Shown here piece after piece: positions 1 through 8,852 of a DNA stretch of 62,772 bases (its first letter is position 1; every line of letters begins with the position of its first letter). The stretch comes from Trinickia terrae (GTDB lineage: Bacteria; Pseudomonadota; Gammaproteobacteria; Burkholderiales; Burkholderiaceae): NCBI RefSeq assembly GCF_005144415.1, contig NZ_SWJE01000024.1, positions 1 to 62,772 on the forward strand, given 5' to 3'. The notes beneath the pieces were generated by a model. That model was given only the letters and a program-made list of their open reading frames with translations. It searched no databases and was not told the DNA's origin. A program made the position numbers and the translations under genes.

Positions 1-1091
1 ACGTGACGACGGTGCCGGTCGAAGGCTCGCAGGACCAGGTGGACGTCGATGTGAAGGTCGCCGAGAAGCCGACGGGCGCGATCACGCTGGGCGCGGGCTT
101 CTCCTCGACGGACAAGGTGGTGCTCTCGGCGGGCGTGTCGCAGGACAACGTATTCGGCTCGGGCACGAGCGTCTCGGTCAACGTCAATACGGCGTCGACC
201 TATCGCACGCTGTCGGTGACGCAAACCGACCCGTACTTCACGGTGGACGGCATCAAGCGGATCACCGACGCCTACTACCGGACCTCGTATCCGCTCTACT
301 ACTACTCCGATTCGAGCTTCCGAATCATCAGCATGGGCGCCGACATGAAATTCGGCATCCCGTTCTCGGAAGGCGACATGGTGTATTTCGGCGCCGGCCT
401 CGAGCAGGACCGGATCCACACCGATTCGTCGACCCCGCAGAGCTACAAGGACTATGTTGCCGAATTCGGCCACGTCGTCAACAACGTGCCGCTGACCACG
501 GGCTGGTCGCGCGACGCGCGCGACAGCGCGCTGGTGCCGAGCAACGGCTACTACCTGCAGGCCAACGGCGAGGTGGGAACGCCTGCGGGCGAGACGGAAT
601 ACTACAAGTCCGATCTGCAGGCGCAGTATTACCACGCGTTCGCGAAGGGCTTCATTCTCGGTCTCAACCTGCAGGGCGGCTATGGACACGGCTTCGCCGG
701 CAAAGCCTATCCGATCTTCAAGAATTACTTCGCGGGCGGGATCGGCTCGGTGCGCGGCTACGAGTCGGGCTCGCTCGGCCCGCGCGATTCGTCGACGAGT
801 GATCCGATCGGCGGTTCGAAGATGGTCGTGGCCAACATCGAAATGACCTTCCCCCTGCCCGGCACCGGCTGGGATCGCACCCTGCGCGTCTTCACGTTCG
901 TCGACGGCGGCAATGTCTGGGGCGACGAGGGCAGCAGCACCGGAGCGAATGGCCTGCGCTACAGCTATGGCGCGGGCCTGGAATGGATCTCGCCGATCGG
1001 GCCGCTGAAACTGTCGGTGGGCTTTCCGGTGGTTCGCCATAGCGGCGACAAATACCAGGTGTTCCAATTCCAGATCGGCACGTCGTTCTGA
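1..1091 (+). CDS. bamA: BamA-family outer membrane protein assembly factor, C-terminal part (5' end outside window)
   Basis: The frame is open from the left edge, so only the last ~363 residues are seen. They cover the end of the last POTRA domain and the whole 16-strand beta-barrel of the Omp85/BamA family. The diagnostic barrel motif VRGYESGSLGPRD (about residues 248-260 of the visible part) is present, as are GWSRDARDSALVPS and a C-terminal aromatic residue (FQIGTSF) typical of outer-membrane barrels. The family inserts beta-barrel proteins into the outer membrane. In Burkholderia the housekeeping bamA is normally followed by skp/ompH, lpxD and fabZ. Here a convergent secreted-enzyme gene follows instead, so this could be a second paralogue. 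Family assignment is firm; the symbol assumes BamA rather than a specialised Omp85 paralogue. Confidence 0.85.
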   Translation, partial: VTTVPVEGSQDQVDVDVKVAEKPTGAITLGAGFSSTDKVVLSAGVSQDNVFGSGTSVSVNVNTASTYRTLSVTQTDPYFTVDGIKRITDAYYRTSYPLYYYSDSSFRIISMGADMKFGIPFSEGDMVYFGAGLEQDRIHTDSSTPQSYKDYVAEFGHVVNNVPLTTGWSRDARDSALVPSNGYYLQANGEVGTPAGETEYYKSDLQAQYYHAFAKGFILGLNLQGGYGHGFAGKAYPIFKNYFAGGIGSVRGYESGSLGPRDSSTSDPIGGSKMVVANIEMTFPLPGTGWDRTLRVFTFVDGGNVWGDEGSSTGANGLRYSYGAGLEWISPIGPLKLSVGFPVVRHSGDKYQVFQFQIGTSF

Positions 1092-1125
1092 TTTCTTCTC
1101 AGCTGGCCATGTTCCTCAGGGCAAA

Positions 1126-1165
1126 CAAAAAAACCTGCCGGGCCCTTTCGGCGCCCGGCAGGTTC
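1126..1165. terminator. Shared bidirectional intrinsic terminator
   Basis: A perfect 12-bp stem (AACCTGCCGGGC at 1132-1143 pairing with 1153-1164) closes a 9-nt loop. It is flanked on its left by a run of A, which is a T-run for the minus-strand gene ending at 1205. It lies between convergent genes and can end both transcripts. Confidence 0.85.
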
Positions 1166-1204
1166 GACTTCAGCGATCCGTCGCTACGTTCGTAGCAACA
1201 ACGT

Positions 1205-3766
1205 TCACTGCCCGGTGTAGCCCACCGGCACCGTGACATTCCCCTTGATCACGCTCGCGTTCGAAGACACGACGTAGATCGGCGCCTCCGTCAGCTTCAG
1301 GTTGACCACGCCGTTCGAGTACGGCACGGTGCTCGCGTTGCCCATCATGTCGAGCACGGTCACGTTGCCGCTCGCGCCGCTGGCATCGACGGTCAGCGCG
1401 TAGTTCGTGCTGTAGGTCGGGCTGTAGCTGCCGGACGAGGTGGGCCACTGCGCATTGTTATGCGTCCACAAGGCCGTGATGACCGTGTTGCCGCTGAGTT
1501 GCTGGAACGCGTAGCCATACACCATCGAGGGCAAGCCGTTCAGGCGGCCGAGCGTCTGCGTGCCGTCGACGATGCGCGTCATCGCGGCGAACGCCATCGC
1601 TTCGGGCTTCGGGCTCAGGTTCGTTGCGCCGTACCCCCCTTGCGAATCGACGAGGTCGAAGAATGTGCCGTACCCGACTTCACCCGGGAAGTCCGGCCCA
1701 TAGAAGAAGTACGTCACCTGCGCGCCCTCGCCGAGGATGATCAGATGCGCGCGCGCGGCAACGGCAGCCTGTGCGTAGAGCTGGTTGGACGACGGGTAGT
1801 TCGGGCCGTAAGCGGCGCCGGAGTCGTAGCTGATGCCGAGCTCGGTGGACCAGAGCTTCATGTTCGGCTTGATCGACTGCATCTCCGAGCGCAGCTGCTG
1901 CATCTGCTTGTCGAGCGCATTGGCGACGTTCGCCGGGTTCGGGTCCGTGTCGTACAGCTCGGGCGGATGCGCCGGGTACGTGCCGGCGTTGTAGTAGCCG
2001 TGCGTCGTGATGCCGTCGATGTACTGGCCCAGCCCCAGCGCGGCGTAGGTTTGCAGATAGCCGCTCGTGCACTGGGTCTGGCAGTTGGCCGGGAACGGGT
2101 TGCCCGTGCCCATCACGACGGCGTTCGGGTCCGTCGAGTGCAAGCCTTTGTAGACCGCCGCATACATCGAGACGAAGTTCGCTTGCGAATCCGCCCACTG
2201 CGGCTCCCAGGTCACCTGGTAGTAGTTGCTCTGCTGGCTCGGGAAGTAGGCCTTGCGGATCGCCTCCGTATCGGTGCCGACGCGCGACATGTAGCTCTGG
2301 TAGTAGGAGAGATCCGTCGGCGCGTTCGTGTCGTCCTCGTAGCCGCCGGTGGGGCTGGCCCAGGCCGGAATGCCGTCGAGACGCACGAGCCGCATGATCT
2401 TGCCGTTCGTGTAGGACGAGTTGAGGTCGGAGAGCGACGGCGTCCACGTGTTCGGGCCGTTGGGCTCCATGGTGGAGAGCTCGCGGTCGTCGATCGTTTG
2501 CGACACGCCGAGATCAGACAAGGCGGCAGCGTTGCTGTTGAAGCCCTGCATCCCGAAGCGGTGCTGTTCCTGATGCGCGTAGCTCACGGCCGGCACCGCG
2601 CCCGACACGTTGGGCAGGATGCCGAACGTGGCGATGCCGGTCGGGCGGGTGCCCGCTTGCGGCAGGGTGCCGCCAGCGTGGGCCAGCGTCCCCGTCACGG
2701 CGAAGTAGCCGGCGACCGTGGACTTGCACGAGAGCGTGTTGGTCTGCGCGCCGCTCGCGACGTTGAACGTGCCGCTGCCCTTGATGTTGCCGACATGATC
2801 CTGGATCGACCACGTGACGGAATCGGACGCCGGCGCGTTGGTGACGAACGCGAGATTGAACGTGCTGCCTGCCGCGAACATGCGCGTGCCATCCGAGCTG
2901 GGCGTGTCGGCAGTGATCGCGCCATTGGTGCTGCCGCCCGAGGACGCGGTGGGCGAAGCGCAGGTGATGGCGCCGCTCGAGCTCGACGAAGCGCCCGACG
3001 ACGAACTCGAGCCCGAACCCGAGGTCGAGCCTGAGCTCGTGCCTGTGCTCGAGCCCGATGTCGAACCGGAGGTCGAACCCGTGCCCGAGCTCGACGTCGA
3101 GCCGGAACCCGAGGTCGTGCCGGAGGTCGTGCCCGTGCCGCTGGACGACTGAATCCAGCAGCTCTTGCTCGTGCCGTAGGCCGGGTCGCCGCCGAATGCC
3201 GCATTCGTGCAAGCCACTCCGTTGGTGAAGCTCTTGGTCACGTTATTGGCGGTCGTGCTGGCGCCGAAGAGGACATTCTTCGTCCCCGTGAACGAGCAGA
3301 AGCCGTTCTCGGACGCGCATTTGGTCCACGAGGTCGACGACGACGTGGATGTGCCGGCGCTCCCGCTGGAACCGGAACTGGAGCTGGAGCCCGAGCTCGT
3401 GCTGCTCGACGACGGGCTGCCGTACCAGCAGCTCTTCGCATAGCCATAGGCCGGGTCGGTCGAAGAAACGACGCCGTTCGTGCAGCTCACGCCGTTCGTG
3501 AACGGCCCGTTGACGTTGTACGAGGTGCTCGTGCCGAAGACGACGTACGCGGTCCCGGTGAACGAGCAGAACTGGTTCTCTTGTGCACACTGCGTATAAG
3601 TGACCCCATTGACGACGAGCGTGCTTTGGGCGTGAGCGCTCGAGGCCCAGAGGCCACCGATGCTCAAAACCAACGCGAATAACGCCCCGGCAAGAAATTC
3701 TCTAGTATTAATACGCCAACGTGATTTGGCGGATATGCGAAGATTAAAATATGCGGATAGACACAC
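1205..3766 (-). CDS. Secreted glycoside hydrolase-like protein with two Cys-rich repeats and Ser/Gly/Thr linkers
   Basis: Starting at the GTG at 3766 (AGAGGG Shine-Dalgarno about 7 nt upstream) gives 853 residues. An upstream in-frame ATG at 3826 lacks a ribosome site. The N-terminus is a long signal peptide ending at AHA|QS (about residue 47). Two homologous ~60-residue modules follow, each with the pattern C-A-x-E-x-x-F-C-S-F-T-G-T and ending K-S-C-W. They are separated by low-complexity Ser/Gly/Thr linkers. The C-terminal ~550 residues form an alpha/beta-barrel-like domain with TWEPQW (candidate acid/base Glu) and STELGIS (candidate nucleophile Glu), as in clan GH-A enzymes such as GH39 or PslG-like hydrolases. 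Modules plus linkers suggest an exported polysaccharide-active enzyme; the substrate is unknown. Family-level assignment is inference from motifs. Confidence 0.7.
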   Translation of the reverse strand: MCLSAYFNLRISAKSRWRINTREFLAGALFALVLSIGGLWASSAHAQSTLVVNGVTYTQCAQENQFCSFTGTAYVVFGTSTSYNVNGPFTNGVSCTNGVVSSTDPAYGYAKSCWYGSPSSSSTSSGSSSSSGSSGSAGTSTSSSTSWTKCASENGFCSFTGTKNVLFGASTTANNVTKSFTNGVACTNAAFGGDPAYGTSKSCWIQSSSGTGTTSGTTSGSGSTSSSGTGSTSGSTSGSSTGTSSGSTSGSGSSSSSGASSSSSGAITCASPTASSGGSTNGAITADTPSSDGTRMFAAGSTFNLAFVTNAPASDSVTWSIQDHVGNIKGSGTFNVASGAQTNTLSCKSTVAGYFAVTGTLAHAGGTLPQAGTRPTGIATFGILPNVSGAVPAVSYAHQEQHRFGMQGFNSNAAALSDLGVSQTIDDRELSTMEPNGPNTWTPSLSDLNSSYTNGKIMRLVRLDGIPAWASPTGGYEDDTNAPTDLSYYQSYMSRVGTDTEAIRKAYFPSQQSNYYQVTWEPQWADSQANFVSMYAAVYKGLHSTDPNAVVMGTGNPFPANCQTQCTSGYLQTYAALGLGQYIDGITTHGYYNAGTYPAHPPELYDTDPNPANVANALDKQMQQLRSEMQSIKPNMKLWSTELGISYDSGAAYGPNYPSSNQLYAQAAVAARAHLIILGEGAQVTYFFYGPDFPGEVGYGTFFDLVDSQGGYGATNLSPKPEAMAFAAMTRIVDGTQTLGRLNGLPSMVYGYAFQQLSGNTVITALWTHNNAQWPTSSGSYSPTYSTNYALTVDASGASGNVTVLDMMGNASTVPYSNGVVNLKLTEAPIYVVSSNASVIKGNVTVPVGYTGQ

Positions 3767-4313
3767 GACATGACCCTCTTTCGGCGTTGAATCTGAGGAA
3801 TTAGGCCCGGCGTATGCTAAAGGCAATTTTTTTCAGCTCAAAGAAAAATAAATAGAAATAAATTGTAATTTAAGAGCGTGAAATAGATGATTTGGCACCG
3901 AGGGTAAATGCTTAGATCATCGGGATATTTGTGGAAATCCGCTACTTCGAACGCCATTGGATTGATACTCCCCCATCGATGGGGAGCATTGCGCAGCTTT
4001 TCTGTTTATTAGGATAGCGTATGACTATTCCAAGAGAATCATTTATGGATTACCCCCAATCAAGAATTCACTTAATCCCCAATTAGCGTCAATTCGCCAA
4101 TATAGCTGCCGGATCGGCCAGGGAATTTTAATGCCCCGCCGGAGCTTGCGAGAAATGCAAGCTCCGGCGCGCAGAACTTGCACGATTAATTAATAATATT
4201 GCGCGCATTTTGAATTCGACCCGAATACACGGCGCTGCTGGGAAGGCCCGTCGCAATTGCAGCCGCTCCGGCCGCCTCCCCGGCTCGGGACCCGACCCGC
4301 CATCGGCGCTTCC
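3767..4313. other. AT-rich non-coding region upstream of the secreted hydrolase gene
   Basis: About 550 bases, visibly AT-richer than the rest of the window, with no supportable coding frame. It is the 5' region of the hydrolase gene and the 3' region of the LysR gene at 4314. Apart from the hairpin at 4137-4169 no recognisable operator was found. A promoter for the hydrolase is expected in the AT-rich part near 3830-3920 but cannot be placed. Confidence 0.6.
4137..4169. terminator. Strong intergenic hairpin, possible terminator of the LysR gene
   Basis: A perfect 13-bp stem (CGCCGGAGCTTGC with its complement) closes the loop GAGAAAT. It lies about 145 nt downstream of the minus-strand LysR stop and is followed on that strand by an AT-rich stretch but no clean T-run, so termination is plausible rather than certain. 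Confidence 0.5.
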
Positions 4314-5213
4314 TTAATTTTTGCTTTCACTCGGAAAGAGATGACGGCTCAGGAAATCGACGAACACCCGCGCCTTCGGCGGCATCATGCGCCCCGAGGG
4401 CCAGAGCGCGCGAAAGGGGACGCGGTCGGCCGTGAAGTCTCGCAGCACGGTCACGAGCGAGCCGTCGGCCAGTTGCGCGCGCACCGCGAAGTCCGGCACG
4501 CTGGCTAGGCCCAGCCCCTGTTCGGCCAATGCGATGAGCGGCTCTACCGCGCTCGCGATCGCAGTCGTTGGCAGCTCGACCTCGAATGTCGCGCCGCCGC
4601 GCACGAACGACCAGCGCCGCAAGCGGCCGGTTCGCGAAAAGCGATGCTGCAGACAGGCATGCGTGGCGAGATCCTCGGGCTCAGCCGGCACGCCACGCTC
4701 CGCGAGGTACGCGGGCGAGGCCACGATCACAAGCGAATAGTGGCCGAGCACGCGCGTGGTGAGTTGCGAGTCGACCGCCTCTCCGGTGCGCAAGACCACG
4801 TCGAAGCCGTCCTCGATGACGTCCACGATACGGTCGCTGATGTCGATGTCGAGCTGCACCTCGGGATACTGGCGCATGAACGCAGCCAGCACGGGCATCA
4901 GCAGCATGCCGACCCGCGGAACGCTTACGCGCAGGCGGCCCGTGGGCGCCGCGCGCGAGACAGCCAGTTCGGATTCCGCCTCGACGATCTCGTTGAGGAT
5001 GCGCTGGCAGCGCGCCAGAAAGAGCTCGCCTTCGGGCGTGAGCCGCACGCTGCGCGTGCTCCGGTGAAAAAGCCGAAGGCCGAGGCGCGCTTCCAGCCGA
5101 GCGACGGCCTTGCCGACCGCCGACGCCGAAATCCCGAGTTGCCGCCCCGCTTCCGCAAAGCTCAGCGTTTCCGCCGCACGCGAGAAGATGGCGATGCCGC
5201 TCATGCGGTCCAT
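4314..5213 (-). CDS. LysR-family transcriptional regulator
   Basis: From the ATG at 5213 the product is 299 residues, the normal LysR length, starting MDRMSGIAIFSRAAE. The winged helix-turn-helix is in residues ~1-60 (LSFAEAGRQLGISASAVGKAVARLE), followed by the periplasmic-binding-protein-like effector domain. The frame continues upstream without a stop into what looks like the 5' end of a flavin reductase gene (next entry), so the native start is chosen by family length. It may control the divergent or neighbouring GST and Old Yellow Enzyme genes, which is typical for LysR genes beside oxidoreductases; that link is inferred from position only. Confidence 0.88.
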   Translation of the reverse strand: MDRMSGIAIFSRAAETLSFAEAGRQLGISASAVGKAVARLEARLGLRLFHRSTRSVRLTPEGELFLARCQRILNEIVEAESELAVSRAAPTGRLRVSVPRVGMLLMPVLAAFMRQYPEVQLDIDISDRIVDVIEDGFDVVLRTGEAVDSQLTTRVLGHYSLVIVASPAYLAERGVPAEPEDLATHACLQHRFSRTGRLRRWSFVRGGATFEVELPTTAIASAVEPLIALAEQGLGLASVPDFAVRAQLADGSLVTVLRDFTADRVPFRALWPSGRMMPPKARVFVDFLSRHLFPSESKN

Positions 5214-5336
5214 CGCACCGCCCGGCCGCCCGCTCTCGCCGAGCGTCGATACCGATGCGATCGGACGCGGCGTAACCGAGCTGCCGGGCAGCTTGTAGCG
5301 CTGCCTCGCATCGATCTGTTCGAAATCGAATTCCAT
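5214..5336 (-). pseudogene. 5' remnant of a flavin reductase-like gene, fused in frame to the LysR gene
   Basis: The 41 codons from the ATG at 5336 read MEFDFEQIDARQRYKLPGS then VTPRPIASVSTLGESG. This is the characteristic N-terminus of flavin reductase/DIM6-NTAB proteins, in which VTPRPIA contacts FMN. The rest of that ~200-residue protein is missing, and the frame runs straight into the LysR start at 5213. A GAAGAAGCGGA ribosome-site-like stretch precedes the ATG. Most simply, a deletion joined the start of one gene to the start of another; translation from 5336 would give a LysR protein with a 41-residue extension. Confidence 0.65.
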
Positions 5337-5536
5337 GTCCGCTTCTTCGCTTTGGTGAAGTTCAATTCGCCGGATAAGGGCCATCCACGCAGCAGTCCGA
5401 ACCACTGCGCTCCCTCTCCGGATGGCTTGAATTATCGGAACGGCTTTGCAGGCGATCAATGCGCGAGAAGAGACATGTTCGTTCTCCCCAGCCAAACAAT
5501 GGCGAACGAATCCATCGCCGGCGGGAACGGGCACCG

Positions 5537-6193
5537 CTACGCGTTGGCGTCGGCGCCGAAAAGCCCCGAGGCTTGCAGGTCACTCAGATCGGGAAGCGTC
5601 GAAGAGAATGCCGGCAATTGCATGGCGTGATGCGCGAGCGCCGCCAATTGCGGAAACGCTTCGTTGTTGACCGCGTGCGGCAACACCACCGCGGCGCTCT
5701 GGAATGCGATGACCGCCATGACGTCGGCCTGCGAAATTCGAGGGCCGAGAAACCACGGCTGAGCGTGCGCCGCATTCAGCACGCCGAGCCCGATCAGCAG
5801 CTGCTCCTCGTAGCCGGCCTGCAGATGCGCCAATCGGTAAGCCTCGGGGCGCAGCATCAGCTCGTCGCAATAGCGGGCCAGCTTGTCGTAGCAGGCCATG
5901 GCGTAGCCCGCGAGCTGCAGCGCACGCACGCGCTCCGGGCCGCCGGCGGGCATCAGCCGTTGCTCGGGCGGCACGAGGCTGTCGAGATAGTCGACGATCG
6001 CGCTGCTGTCGATGAGGACCTGGCCGTCGTCCAGCTCCAGCGCGGGCACCCGCATCATCGGGCTGAACGCCTTCACGCGTTCCCGCTGCTGGTACGCGTG
6101 ATACGGCAGATGTTCGAACGGAAGATTCAGGAGCTTCAGCGTAGTGCCTACGCGGCGCGTGTAGCCGGACAACCAAGGACCCACGAGTTTCAT
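5537..6193 (-). CDS. Glutathione S-transferase family protein
   Basis: The ATG at 6193, preceded by GGAGG, gives 218 residues. The N-terminal ~80 residues form a thioredoxin-like fold with SGYTRRVGTTLKLLNLPFE, the cis-Pro motif MMRVPALELDDG and the glutathione-binding IDSSAIVDYL. The remainder is the all-helical C-terminal domain. The family conjugates or reduces electrophiles with glutathione in the cytoplasm. It is divergent from an Old Yellow Enzyme gene at 6462, a pairing consistent with handling of electrophilic alkenes or quinones. The exact substrate cannot be read from sequence. Confidence 0.9.
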   Translation of the reverse strand: MKLVGPWLSGYTRRVGTTLKLLNLPFEHLPYHAYQQRERVKAFSPMMRVPALELDDGQVLIDSSAIVDYLDSLVPPEQRLMPAGGPERVRALQLAGYAMACYDKLARYCDELMLRPEAYRLAHLQAGYEEQLLIGLGVLNAAHAQPWFLGPRISQADVMAVIAFQSAAVVLPHAVNNEAFPQLAALAHHAMQLPAFSSTLPDLSDLQASGLFGADANA

Positions 6194-6461
6194 CGGAAAG
6201 CCTCCAGTGGTGCTCGTCGGACTGCGGGGAAAGCCGAGTTTAAGCCACCTGATGCCGGATTTGTGGACGGGTGCGCCTCGGCCTCGACTGACGAGAGGCG
6301 CCGGCCGATTGCGGACATGCGGGTCCGCAGTGACACGACGGCCGAGCCGTTTTTCTTGCGCCAGCCAACCTCTACATTGGCGTCGAGCGCGGCCGGCCGC
6401 CGGTGCGTCCCAGCCGTTTCCATCCTGTTCCTTGTCGAATTGCCCATTGTCGAGATCGAAA

Positions 6462-7571
6462 ATGTCCAAGCTCTTTTCGAAAGTTGCGGTCGGTTCATAT
6501 GAATTGGCGCATCGCGTCGTTCTTGCGCCCCTCACCCGCATGCGCGCCGAAAGCGGCGCGCGCCCCGGCCCGCTCATGGCCGAGTACTACGCGCAGCGCA
6601 CCTCGCCCGGCGCCCTCCTGATCGGCGAAGCCACCATCGCCGCACCGAACGGCAACGGCTATCTCGGCGCCCCCGGTCTCTACGACGACAGCCAGATCGC
6701 AGGCTGGAAGACGGTGACCGGCGCCGTGCACGCCAGGGGCGGCAAGATCTTCCTGCAGCTGTACCACGCGGGCCGCCAGTCGAACGCCCAGCTCCAGCCC
6801 GGCGGCGGCCGGCCCGTAGGGCCATCCGAAGTGCCGCACGGCGGGCTCGCGTACACGGAAGCCGGCTGGACGCCCAACACGCCGAATCGCGCACTGGAGA
6901 CGGCGGAGCTCGCCGGCATCGTCGAAAGCTTTCGCGCCGCGGCCGAACGCGGCATGAAGGCAGGCTTCGACGGCGTGGAGCTCCACGCTGCGAACGGCTA
7001 CCTGCTCGACCAGTTCCTGCAGGACGGCAGCAACCAGCGCACCGACGAATACGGCGGCCCGATCGCCAATCGCGCCCGCCTCCTGCTGGACGTCACGCGC
7101 GCCGTCATCTCGGTGTGGGGCGCGGACAAGGTCGCGGTCCGCCTGGGCCCGAGCGGCTCGTTCGGCGACATGTCCGATAGCGACCCGGAGGCCTTGTTCG
7201 CCCATGTGGCCGCGGATCTGGACAAGCTCGGCATCGCCTACCTGCATCTCATCGAGCCGCGCATCGCCGGCAACGAAGAGAATCAGGCGCGCGACCAGAA
7301 CCCGGTCGCCGCCAGGCGGCTCCGCGCGCACTTCCACGGCCCCATCATCGCAGCGGGCGGTTTCAATGGCGCAAGCGCCGAAGCGATCCTGCAGTCCGGC
7401 GACGCCGACCTGGTCGCGTTCGGCCGGCACTTCATCGCGAACCCGGACCTCCCCGAACGTCTGCGCCGCGATCTGCCGCTCAACCCGTATGACCGCGAGA
7501 CGTTCTTCGGCGGCACCGAGGCGGGCTACACGGACTATCCGTCCTACGATGAGGAGCCCGTCGCGGCATGA
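6462..7571 (+). CDS. Old Yellow Enzyme-type alkene reductase (NemA-like)
   Basis: 369 residues from the ATG at 6462. FMN-dependent (beta/alpha)8 barrel of the OYE family: APLTRMRA near the N-terminus, LYHAGRQSN, and the canonical substrate-binding pair in the segment GVELHAANGYLLDQF (His and Asn of H-x-x-N both present), followed by RTDEYGGP. The C-terminus carries FGRHFIANPDLPERL and GYTDYPSY. The family reduces activated C=C bonds, nitro esters or quinones with NAD(P)H. Divergent to a GST gene and followed by a LysR gene. Unlike the second OYE at 11766, this copy keeps every catalytic motif. Confidence 0.93.
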   Translation: MSKLFSKVAVGSYELAHRVVLAPLTRMRAESGARPGPLMAEYYAQRTSPGALLIGEATIAAPNGNGYLGAPGLYDDSQIAGWKTVTGAVHARGGKIFLQLYHAGRQSNAQLQPGGGRPVGPSEVPHGGLAYTEAGWTPNTPNRALETAELAGIVESFRAAAERGMKAGFDGVELHAANGYLLDQFLQDGSNQRTDEYGGPIANRARLLLDVTRAVISVWGADKVAVRLGPSGSFGDMSDSDPEALFAHVAADLDKLGIAYLHLIEPRIAGNEENQARDQNPVAARRLRAHFHGPIIAAGGFNGASAEAILQSGDADLVAFGRHFIANPDLPERLRRDLPLNPYDRETFFGGTEAGYTDYPSYDEEPVAA

Positions 7572-7704
7572 GACCGGATGCCGCCGGAAGATGCCCGGCC
7601 CGATGACAGGGTGATGCCGTCGCGCACGCGTGTGGCGGCATCCGCCGCCGCGGTTTAGACTGCGCGCTGGGTATGACGGGCAAATTCCGACGAGGTTTTC
7701 GGCA

Positions 7705-8709
7705 ATGGATATCGCACTGGCCATGAGAGTATTCGCGCGCGTGGTGGAGACGAAGAGCTTCACGCGCGCGGCCGAGACGCTGGACATGCCGCGCGCGCGC
7801 GTGACCGTGATCGTCCAGGGCCTCGAAGCGCACCTGAGAACGCGTCTGCTGCAGCGCACGACGCGCAGCCTCAACCTCACGCCGGACGGCGCCGCGTACT
7901 ACGAGCGATCCGTGCGCGTCCTGGCCGACATCGACGACATCGAGAGCTCGTTCCTCGGCAAGGAACGCGCGCCGCGCGGCAAGCTGCGCGTGGACATGCC
8001 GGGCGCATTCGGGCGCCTCATCGTCATGCCGGCGCTCGGCGGCTTTCACGAGCGCTATCCCGACATCGATTTGATGCTCGGTCTCGGGGACAAGCCCCTG
8101 GAGCTCGTGCAGGAGGGCATCGACTGCGTGGTGCGCATCGGCACCTTGCAGGATTCGACGCTCGTGGCGCGGCGCGTCGGCGTCTATCAGGGCGTCACCG
8201 TCGCGAGCCCGGCGTATCTGCGCAAGGCAGGCACCCCGCGAACGCTGGACGAGCTCGCCAATCACCGCGCGGTGAACTACTACTGGGGCCGCGCGGGCCG
8301 GATCATGCCGCTCATGTTCGAAAAGGACGGCGAAGTCGTCGAGATGAGGATGCAAGGCTCCGTCGCCGTGAACGACGCCGAAGCCTACCTGCTCAGCGCG
8401 CTGAACGGCCTCGGCATCGTCCAGGGCTCCCGCTTCATGGCGCTGCCCTACCTCGAATCGGGCGCACTGGTCGAGATTCTTCCGCAATGGAAGCCGCCGA
8501 CGCTGCCCATTTCCGTCGTCTATCCGCACAACCGCCATCTTTCCGCAACGGTGCGCGCATTCGTCGACTGGATCGCCGATCTCATTCGCCATCACCCGCT
8601 GATGTCCAGCACACCCGAAGCCGATGCGCGGTGCCGCCCGACGAGCATCGATGCCCAGGATGCCGACGCCATCGACGTTGCGGGCGACGAAGCGGAACCG
8701 ATCGCGTAG
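7705..8709 (+). CDS. LysR-family transcriptional regulator
   Basis: 334 residues from the ATG at 7705. The N-terminal helix-turn-helix region reads MDIALAMRVFARVVETKSF then TRAAETLDMPRARVTVIVQGLE, followed by LLQRTTRSLNLTPDG, which marks the CrgA/DmlR-like LysR subgroup. The effector domain spans residues ~90-300; the last ~30 residues are a low-conservation acidic tail. It is co-directional with the hydrolase/SDR/OYE operon starting at 8853 and a plausible regulator of it. Confidence 0.92.
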   Translation: MDIALAMRVFARVVETKSFTRAAETLDMPRARVTVIVQGLEAHLRTRLLQRTTRSLNLTPDGAAYYERSVRVLADIDDIESSFLGKERAPRGKLRVDMPGAFGRLIVMPALGGFHERYPDIDLMLGLGDKPLELVQEGIDCVVRIGTLQDSTLVARRVGVYQGVTVASPAYLRKAGTPRTLDELANHRAVNYYWGRAGRIMPLMFEKDGEVVEMRMQGSVAVNDAEAYLLSALNGLGIVQGSRFMALPYLESGALVEILPQWKPPTLPISVVYPHNRHLSATVRAFVDWIADLIRHHPLMSSTPEADARCRPTSIDAQDADAIDVAGDEAEPIA

Positions 8710-8741
8710 GCGAGCCACGCCCGCGGGAGCGTAGGAAGCAT

Positions 8742-8760
8742 TGTTCTCGTCGCGAGAACA
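8742..8760. promoter_or_regulatory. Perfect inverted repeat between the LysR and hydrolase genes
   Basis: TGTTCTCG-TCG-CGAGAACA is an exact 8-bp inverted repeat with a 3-nt centre, 33 nt after the LysR stop and ~90 nt before the hydrolase start. It could be an operator for the downstream operon or a weak terminator; no T-run follows it, which favours an operator. Confidence 0.4.
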
Positions 8761-8852
8761 GTGATGACTCGAACGCGGGATTTATCGGCCAGCCGCCGCA
8801 GACCAGAATGCAGCCATGTTCCTTCAAGTGAGAACGCGGCGCGTTGCCTGGC

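Noticed and set aside
2695-3450. Low-complexity Ser/Gly region as a possible minisatellite or separate gene
   Set aside because: It encodes the linkers of the exported hydrolase in frame; the DNA repetition follows from the Ser/Gly/Thr codons rather than from a distinct element.
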